Positions 51,730 through 57,823 of a stretch of 57,823 nt of DNA are shown in pieces. A program made the translations under genes and the position numbers. Within the stretch, counting starts at the first letter, position 1. Every line of letters starts with the position of its first letter. Source of the DNA: Spirochaetia bacterium UBA5763 (GTDB lineage: Bacteria; Spirochaetota; UBA4802; UBA5550); the NCBI GenBank assembly GCA_002418835.1, contig DIEX01000028.1, positions 1 to 57,823 of the forward strand, given 5' to 3'. The notes beneath the pieces are model-generated. The model ran no database searches. It had not been told where the DNA came from and saw only the letters and a program-made list of their open reading frames with translations.

Positions 51730-53810
51730 TAACTCTCTTCCAGTACTTCCTTTCTGCTGAGATCAATTCTTCCCTGGCGGTCGATCTTGATTACCTTAAC
51801 TTTCATCTTGTCACCAACAGCACAGATATCAGAAACCTCTTTTACCCTTGCTGTGTCAAGATTTGAAATATGAACAAGACCCTCTTTACCCGGGACAATC
51901 TCAACAAAAGCTCCGAACTCCATAATCTTCTTAACTGTTCCCATATATACATTGCCGATTTCAACATCCTCTGCAATACCGAGAATGATCTTTTCAGCCA
52001 TCGCTATAGCTTCAGCGCTTACAGATGATATTACAACCTTACCTGTATCGTCTATATTGACTTCAGCGCCTGTATCTTCAACAATCTTCTTGATAACCCT
52101 TCCGCCGGGCCCTATAATCTCGCCGATCTTTTCAGTTTTAACCTTGATTGTTTTTATCTTGGGAGCATGAACAGAAACCTCTTTTTCAGGAGCGGAGAGG
52201 AATGTATTCATGGTTTTAAGTATGTGGAGCCTCCCCTCTTTTGCCTGTTCAAGGGCAATTTTCATGATTTCAGGTGTTATACCTTCTATTTTAATGTCGA
52301 GCTGGAATGCTGTAATACCTGTTTCAGTACCGGCAACTTTAAAGTCCATATCACCAAGGTGATCCTCAAGTCCCTGTATGTCACTGAGAACAGCAAACCT
52401 GTCCCCTTCCATGATTAGTCCCATTGCTATACCTGCGACCGGGGCTTTAATCGGAACACCGGCATTGCACATTGCAAGAGAACCGGAACATACACTCGCC
52501 ATTGAAGATGAGCCGTTTGATTCAAGGATCTCGGAAACCTGCCTGATTGTATAAGGAAAAACTACCGAGTCAGGTACAACCCACTCAAGGGATCTCTCAG
52601 CCAGCATGCCGTGTCCTATTTCACGCCTTCCGGGATTCCCTGTTCTCCCTACTTCACCCACAGAGAATGGAGGGAAGTTGTAGTGCAGCATGAATCTCTT
52701 TTCTGTAAAACCTTCAAGGTTATCCATCTTCTGAACTTCAGAAAGTGTTCCAAGTGTTGTAATCCCGAGACTCTGTGTTTCGCCCCTTGTAAATACCGCT
52801 GATCCGTGAGCCCTGGGGAGAACTCCAAGCTTGATGTCTATGGGCCTGATCCCTTTAAGGTCGCGGCCGTCAGCTCTCATCCCTTCGTCAAGGCATCGAA
52901 GCCTCATCACTTCTCCGTCAAGGGCATCGATTATTCCGCTTATCTGTCCGATTGTGTCAGGGAACTGCTCTTTAAGCTCATCTTTCGCGCGGGCAAGAAT
53001 CGCGTCCCTCGCCTCTTCTCTCGGTTTCTTTACTGTTATATTCTTCAGGTTAACAAGATCCTGATAATATCTCTCTCTTGCGGCCTTTGCAAGCTCTGCG
53101 TCAGGAACATAGGGCTGATATTCGAAAGCCGGTTTGTTTACAGCTTTTTTCAGTTCCTCCTGCGCGTCGCATATCCTCTTGATATTCTCGTGAGCAAAAA
53201 CAACAGCTGCAAGCATATCCTCTTCAGTTACGTTCTTTGAGCACCCTTCGATCATTGTTACAGCTTTTTTAGTACCTGCTACAACAAGGTCAATGTCGCT
53301 CTCTTCAGATTCTTTAAAAGTGGGATTTATAACCATCTCACCGTTAATTCTCCCAACCCTTACCGCGCCCACAGGCCCGTTGAAAGGCATGCCGGAAACA
53401 ACCAGCGCTGCTGACGCCGCGTTTATCGCGAAAACATCCTGCTGGTTCATACTGTCCGCTGAGAGTGCATAGATTATTATCTGCACCTCATTTACAAAAT
53501 CCTCAGGGAAGAGCGGCCTGAGCGGCCTGTCAGTAAGCCTTGAAACCAAGACCTCCTTGTCGCTGGGCCTTGTCTCCCTTTTTATAAAGCCGCCGGGAAT
53601 CTTCCCGGCCGCATAAGCTTTCTCCCTGTAATCAACTGTAAGAGGGAAAAAATCCTGCCCCTCCTTAACACTCCTTGAGGCAACAGCGGAGGCAAATACA
53701 ACGACTTCACCGTAAGAAACAGTAACAGCGCCATCAGCCTGTTTTGCAAGATAACCAGTATTGAAGCCGAGTATATTTTTACCAACTTCTACCTTTATTT
53801 CAATTGTCAT
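51729..53810 (-). CDS. pnp: Polyribonucleotide nucleotidyltransferase
   Basis: A 693-residue phosphorolytic 3'-5' exoribonuclease. Two RNase PH domains are separated by a helical region. A KH domain with IIGPGGRVIKKI and a C-terminal S1 domain (MGTVKKIMEFGAFVEI) follow. The ATG at 53810 has GAGG at 6 bases; the TTG one codon upstream is less likely. It follows rpsO, the usual arrangement. Confidence 0.97.
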   Translation of the reverse strand: MTIEIKVEVGKNILGFNTGYLAKQADGAVTVSYGEVVVFASAVASRSVKEGQDFFPLTVDYREKAYAAGKIPGGFIKRETRPSDKEVLVSRLTDRPLRPLFPEDFVNEVQIIIYALSADSMNQQDVFAINAASAALVVSGMPFNGPVGAVRVGRINGEMVINPTFKESEESDIDLVVAGTKKAVTMIEGCSKNVTEEDMLAAVVFAHENIKRICDAQEELKKAVNKPAFEYQPYVPDAELAKAARERYYQDLVNLKNITVKKPREEARDAILARAKDELKEQFPDTIGQISGIIDALDGEVMRLRCLDEGMRADGRDLKGIRPIDIKLGVLPRAHGSAVFTRGETQSLGITTLGTLSEVQKMDNLEGFTEKRFMLHYNFPPFSVGEVGRTGNPGRREIGHGMLAERSLEWVVPDSVVFPYTIRQVSEILESNGSSSMASVCSGSLAMCNAGVPIKAPVAGIAMGLIMEGDRFAVLSDIQGLEDHLGDMDFKVAGTETGITAFQLDIKIEGITPEIMKIALEQAKEGRLHILKTMNTFLSAPEKEVSVHAPKIKTIKVKTEKIGEIIGPGGRVIKKIVEDTGAEVNIDDTGKVVISSVSAEAIAMAEKIILGIAEDVEIGNVYMGTVKKIMEFGAFVEIVPGKEGLVHISNLDTARVKEVSDICAVGDKMKVKVIKIDRQGRIDLSRKEVLEES

Positions 53811-53891
53811 CAATAACCTCTCATTAATTCTTTTTTAATACCGGTTATACCTTTACTATAATGATATTCCCAATATTGACTCTCCTGATTA

Positions 53892-54149
53892 TTACCTTCT
53901 CAGTCCGAGTTCTTTGATTAAGGATCTGTATTTCTCAAGATCTTTCTTCTTTAAATAGTCAAGAAGCCGTCTTCTCTGCCCTACCATTTTAAGAAGTCCT
54001 CTTCTTGAATGATGGTCTTTGTGATGAGTTTTGAAGTGCTCTGTAAGAACATTAATCCTGTCTGTAAGAAGAGCTATCTGAACTTCAGGAGACCCTGTGT
54101 CTCCATCGTGCCTTTTGTGTTTTCCTATAATCTCTGTTTTGGATGTCAT
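53892..54149 (-). CDS. rpsO: 30S ribosomal protein S15
   Basis: An 85-residue protein with HDGDTGSPEVQIALLTDRI and HSRRGLLKMVGQRRRLLDYL, the S15 signatures. AGGAGG precedes the ATG by 7 bases. Slightly shorter than the 89-residue E. coli protein. The 150-base upstream region separates it from truB and probably carries its own promoter. Confidence 0.97.
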   Translation of the reverse strand: MTSKTEIIGKHKRHDGDTGSPEVQIALLTDRINVLTEHFKTHHKDHHSRRGLLKMVGQRRRLLDYLKKKDLEKYRSLIKELGLRR

Positions 54150-54301
54150 GTTATATCCTCCTGATTAATTCAATTTTTCATTTTTTAAATTATATTCTCT
54201 TATTTAACCGCAGGTGCTTTTCCGTGTTTCCGCTGGCGAAGGCGTTCAACTTTAACGGTACACCCGTATTAAATCGAATTTGCGAATAAAACCTTTAATA
54301 C

Positions 54302-55222
54302 TCAGTTCTTAAAAACAGAATGGTAGGTTATATGCCATTCTTCAATATCTATTTCAGCTATTGCAATAAGATTTTTCTCTTCATCCTCTATCATATATGG
54401 CTTTGAGCCACGGTTTTCATGTGAAATAACGTCAAATCTGCTGAAAAGCGCTCCATTCATTACTTTTGCAGCGGCTATTTCATTCACAGTCATAACTCCG
54501 AAACCCTGAAGGGCTTCAGCAGGTTCGATTATAAATGAGCCGTCACCGCCCGAATCCGCAAATCTTTTCACACCATCCATATCAGCAGCTCTCTCAATAC
54601 TGAAAGAGCCTGACTGAACCCTTCTCAATGCCTTAAGACACCCTCCGGTTCCTAACTTTTCACCCAGATCCCTGGCTATGGACCTTATATAGGTTCCCTT
54701 TGAACAGAGTATATCGAAATCAACCTCGCCTGTATCACCGTTAATCCCGGTTATTTCAAACCTGTCGATCCTGATATCCCGCTCTTCAAGAAGAACCTCC
54801 TCTCCTGCCCTGACCCGATCAGACGCCCTTTTACCACCCACTTTAAGCGAGGAGTATACAGGGGGCATCTGCTTCATCCATCCGTCGAAGCCTGAAACAG
54901 CTTCTTTAATCTTCTCTTCAGCTATTCCGGAAAAGCCCTTTTCAGATACAGCCTCACCTGTTATATCACAGGTATCTGTCTCCAGCCCCAGCTTTATGAT
55001 ACCTGTGTATCTTTTGTCACTTTCGAGAAAATACCTTGTGAGCCTTGTGGCTCCGCCAGTGCAGATTACAAGGAGACCTGAAGCGAATTTATCAAGAGTC
55101 CCGGAATGCCCGATCTTCCTGATCCCTGCGAGTCTTCTCAATTGTGAAATCGTATCAAAAGAGGTCTGCCCCGCAGGTTTATCCAGAAGAATAACCGCAT
55201 TGTTAAAGCCTGAAATTTTCAC
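54302..55222 (-). CDS. truB: tRNA pseudouridine-55 synthase
   Basis: A 306-residue enzyme. The catalytic aspartate lies in HSGTLDKFASGLL, where most bacteria have GTLDP. VGGKRASDRVRAGE and CSKGTYIRSIARDLG follow, then a C-terminal PUA-like region. The Lys after the catalytic Asp is a variant I associate with spirochaetes. It starts 11 bases after rbfA. Confidence 0.96.
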   Translation of the reverse strand: MKISGFNNAVILLDKPAGQTSFDTISQLRRLAGIRKIGHSGTLDKFASGLLVICTGGATRLTRYFLESDKRYTGIIKLGLETDTCDITGEAVSEKGFSGIAEEKIKEAVSGFDGWMKQMPPVYSSLKVGGKRASDRVRAGEEVLLEERDIRIDRFEITGINGDTGEVDFDILCSKGTYIRSIARDLGEKLGTGGCLKALRRVQSGSFSIERAADMDGVKRFADSGGDGSFIIEPAEALQGFGVMTVNEIAAAKVMNGALFSRFDVISHENRGSKPYMIEDEEKNLIAIAEIDIEEWHITYHSVFKN

Positions 55223-55233
55223 AGAACAATAAA

Positions 55234-55641
55234 CTACTCTTTCTCTTCGCCATCAGAATCATCAGCAGTTTCCGCGTTTTCAGCTTCACCTGATAATTTT
55301 TTTACTCCGGCAAGAGTCTCGATCCTGTTAACAAGATCTACCCCCTCTTCAACTGATTTATCGAGAAAGAAATGCACCCTGGGTACACTCCTTATCTTCA
55401 GTTCTTTACCGAGAAGTTTCTGTACATATCCGCTGGAGGATCTAATCCCCTCCATGCTTTTCCTTACTTCAGTTGAACTGCCGAGAATGGATATACCTAT
55501 TTTTGCCTCGCCGAAATCTTTGCTCAGTTCAACACCTGTTACTGTCACAAAACCGATCCTCGGGTCTTTCAGTTCACGGAAAATAATCTCCGAAACGATC
55601 CTCTTAATCAGTTCTTCAAGTCTGTCTTTTCTATGCTTCAT
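55234..55641 (-). CDS. rbfA: Ribosome-binding factor A
   Basis: A 135-residue protein of 30S maturation. The KH-like core includes LKDPRIGFVTVTGVELSKDF and RSVPRVHFFLDKSVEEG, and an acidic tail of about 20 residues (rich in Glu and Asp) ends it. It lies 18 bases after infB. Confidence 0.95.
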   Translation of the reverse strand: MKHRKDRLEELIKRIVSEIIFRELKDPRIGFVTVTGVELSKDFGEAKIGISILGSSTEVRKSMEGIRSSSGYVQKLLGKELKIRSVPRVHFFLDKSVEEGVDLVNRIETLAGVKKLSGEAENAETADDSDGEEKE

Positions 55642-55659
55642 ACCTTATTTTTAATACAC

Positions 55660-57823
55660 TTACAGCTTTTTAGCTGTTTCAATTATTTCGTAAGCCTCGA
55701 ATGTATCCCCTTCTTTTATGTCATTAAAACCATCAAGGGAGAAACCGAACTCCTGACCGGCTTCAACAAGAGATACATCATCTTTATATCTTTTAAGCGA
55801 CGCAAGGTTTCCGTCAAACACTACAACTCCCTCTCTGATAAGCCTCATCTTGGCCTTACGTGTAATCTTTCCACCCATACATACGCAACCTGCAATCGTA
55901 CCGATTTTAGAAACCTTGAATATCTGTCTGATTTCACCTGTTCCCATAACTTTCTGTTCAATAACAGGTGAAAGCATACCTTCCATTGCAGCCTTAATAT
56001 CATCAGTTGCTTCAAAAATGATATTATAGAACTTAATTGATACGTTTTCCTTGTCTGCAAGGTCTGCCACTTTCCCTGTGGGTCTTACATGGTAACCTAT
56101 AATGATCGCGTTAGATGCCGACGCAAGCATAACGTCAGAGTCGTTGATACCACCTGTACCTGAGTGGATAACTCTCACCCTGACCTCTTCATTGGAAAGC
56201 TTTTCAAGAGCCTCTGTGAGGGCCTGAGTTGAACCGTCAACATCACCCTTCACAATAATATTAAGATCCTGAACCTCTCCCTCTTTAATCATTTCGTTGA
56301 GAGATTCAAGTGTAACTTTTCTTACTTTCTTGGCGGCTTCAATACGCTTGTACTCCATACGTTTCTGTGAAACCTGTTTGGCCATTTTGTCAGATTCTAC
56401 GCATTCGAATGGATCACCGGCACCTGAAACCCCTGATATACCGAGAATCTCAACCGGAACCGAAGGTCCGGCCTCATCAATAGGCTTCCCTTTATCGTCG
56501 AACATCGCCCTTACTTTACCTGAATAAACACCAACGACAAAGAAGTCACCCACATGAAGAGTTCCGCTCTGAACGAGAACAGTACTTACAGCACCGCGTC
56601 CCGGATCAAGTTTGGATTCAATAACAGCGCCTTTTGCAAGGAGCTTCGGGTTAGCCTTAAGCTCAAGCATCTCAGCCTGAATAAGTACAAGGTCAAGGAG
56701 CTCTTCTATGTTCGTCCCCTGCTTCGCACTTATCTCGGCAAAAAGCGTTGAGCCGCCCCACTCCTCTGCGATTAAGTCGTACGCTGTAAGTTCCTGCTTT
56801 ACCTTGTCGCGGTTGGCTTCCGGCAGATCCATTTTGTTTATTGCAACAATAATGGGAACTCCTGCCGCTTTCGCGTGGTTTATCGCTTCTATTGTCTGCG
56901 GCATTACACCGTCATTAGCTGCTACAACAAGTATTACTATGTCAGTTATTTTAGCTCCGCGGGCCCTCATTGTGGTAAATGCCGCGTGGCCCGGAGTATC
57001 AAGGAATGTAATTTTTTTACCTTTAATGCTAACAGTGTAGGCACCGATATGCTGGGTTATTCCTCCATGCTCACTGTCAATTACATTGGTTTTTCTGATT
57101 GAGTCAAGTAGCCTTGTTTTACCATGGTCAACGTGGCCCATAACAGCAACAACCGGTGAACGGTTAATATTATCCTCAGCCCTGTCCTCCTGTTCTGACT
57201 TAATAACAGTTTCATCATACAGGGAAACTACTCCGACTTCAGCATTATACTCAGCTGCAAGGATTGCTGCTGTATCTGAATCTATAGCCTGATTTATAGT
57301 GGCCATTACACCAAGTTTCATCAGCTTGCTTATTACGTCATTGGCCTTTATATTCAGTTTTTTGGCAAGTTCACCTACTGTTACGCTCTCAGTTATGCTG
57401 ATCTTATCGGGAACGGAACTTTTTTTCAGCTCTGCTGCCTGCTGTTTCTTTTTTAGGATAAGAGCTTTTTCAGATTCATCTTTCTCTTTCTTGTTATTTC
57501 TGATCCAGGCCTTTTCTTTTTCTTTCTCTTTCTCTTTTTCTTTCTCTTTACCTTTGCTCTTCTTAGCTGCCTGATCATCTATTTCAAGTGCAACAGGAGC
57601 ATCTTCTTTGCCTGGTCCCTGGAATCTCTTCCTTATATCACCGCCCTGACCCTGCGGCCTTCCTCCGCCCTGTGGTCTTCCACCACTCTGCGGTCTTCCG
57701 CCCCCCTGGCCCTGGGGCCTTCCACCCTGACCCTGCGGCCTGCCGGTTCCCTGGCCCTGAGGCCTTCCACCCTGACCCTGCGGCCTGCCGGTTCCCTGGC
57801 CCTGAGGACGCGGCCTGTCTCCA
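55660..57823 (-). CDS. infB: Translation initiation factor IF-2 (N-terminus beyond the window)
   Basis: At least 720 residues, open to the right edge. The visible N-terminal part is a Gly-Arg-Pro-Gln repeat region, then a basic/acidic region with a Lys-Glu run, then an IF2_N domain (VTVGELAKKLNIKANDVISKL). The GTPase has GHVDHGKT, DTPGHAAF and NKMD. Domains II to IV follow, with GGKITRK near the end. A conventional ATG at 57321 is internal and not the true start. IF-2 brings initiator tRNA to the 30S subunit. Confidence 0.96.
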   Translation of the reverse strand, partial: GDRPRPQGQGTGRPQGQGGRPQGQGTGRPQGQGGRPQGQGGGRPQSGGRPQGGGRPQGQGGDIRKRFQGPGKEDAPVALEIDDQAAKKSKGKEKEKEKEKEKEKAWIRNNKKEKDESEKALILKKKQQAAELKKSSVPDKISITESVTVGELAKKLNIKANDVISKLMKLGVMATINQAIDSDTAAILAAEYNAEVGVVSLYDETVIKSEQEDRAEDNINRSPVVAVMGHVDHGKTRLLDSIRKTNVIDSEHGGITQHIGAYTVSIKGKKITFLDTPGHAAFTTMRARGAKITDIVILVVAANDGVMPQTIEAINHAKAAGVPIIVAINKMDLPEANRDKVKQELTAYDLIAEEWGGSTLFAEISAKQGTNIEELLDLVLIQAEMLELKANPKLLAKGAVIESKLDPGRGAVSTVLVQSGTLHVGDFFVVGVYSGKVRAMFDDKGKPIDEAGPSVPVEILGISGVSGAGDPFECVESDKMAKQVSQKRMEYKRIEAAKKVRKVTLESLNEMIKEGEVQDLNIIVKGDVDGSTQALTEALEKLSNEEVRVRVIHSGTGGINDSDVMLASASNAIIIGYHVRPTGKVADLADKENVSIKFYNIIFEATDDIKAAMEGMLSPVIEQKVMGTGEIRQIFKVSKIGTIAGCVCMGGKITRKAKMRLIREGVVVFDGNLASLKRYKDDVSLVEAGQEFGFSLDGFNDIKEGDTFEAYEIIETAKKL
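57721..57810. repeat. infB: Two tandem 45-bp units in the infB coding sequence
   Basis: Two 45-base units, starting at 57721 and 57766, encode a 15-residue Gly-Arg-Pro-Gln-Gly-Gln block. Less regular copies extend to about 57650. The near-identity at DNA level suggests recent slippage or duplication. Confidence 0.75.

Overview
The window is a chromosomal stretch of an anaerobic, diderm-type bacterium. It carries housekeeping loci, several lipoprotein and signal-peptide genes, clostridial-type CoA metabolism and many Fe-S or radical enzymes. No phage, transposase, CRISPR array, rRNA or tRNA was seen. A member of Spirochaetota is my tentative guess: TsaD and TruB (GTLDKFASG) look spirochaetal from memory, and a bactofilin sits beside a LysM-M23 peptidase. 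An alpha/beta-type glycyl-tRNA synthetase subunit argues against the best-known spirochaetes, so the phylum stays open.

Layout. 1-9000: the start of a thiolase gene, two small genes of unknown role, then a minus-strand catabolic operon (4-hydroxybutyryl-CoA dehydratase family enzyme, four-cysteine small protein, 4-hydroxybutyrate-type CoA-transferase, permease) ending in a clear terminator. It is preceded by a near-consensus sigma-54 promoter, four copies of a palindrome, and a CBS-PAS-PAS-AAA+ enhancer-binding regulator. Together these look like one inducible module that feeds a C4 hydroxy acid to crotonyl-CoA and, via thiolase, to acetyl-CoA.

9000-22100: a methyltransferase, an orphan PIN protein, two cell-wall-type enzymes (M15 peptidase; GH3-C remnant fused to a beta-lactamase-fold hydrolase), class I fumarase (two subunits) with a Nudix hydrolase, CtpA protease with TsaD, a hypothetical, a phospholipase D-like protein with RadC, and an esterase-fold protein that has lost its catalytic residues. 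22100-26400: pyrB-pyrC followed by an orphan adenine-type DNA methyltransferase.

26400-37500: accessory membrane and radical genes: a HAMP protein / TauE exporter / membrane chemoreceptor-like operon; a ferredoxin with a B12-binding-type radical SAM protein; and a three-gene operon (792-residue unknown protein, phosphatidylserine decarboxylase, Lgt-like membrane protein) divergent from a lipoprotein. This last operon is my best candidate for an undescribed system, probably lipid or lipoprotein modification.

37500-46400: STAS-like protein, TatD, GNAT, NYN/PIN, small unknown, crotonase-family enzyme, extended SfsA, YgiQ radical SAM, and a secreted protein/lipoprotein pair. 46400-57823: glyS, LysM-M23 peptidase, bactofilin, and the infB-rbfA-truB-rpsO-pnp-M16 translation/RNA cluster, with infB running off the window through a Gly-Arg-Pro-Gln repeat.
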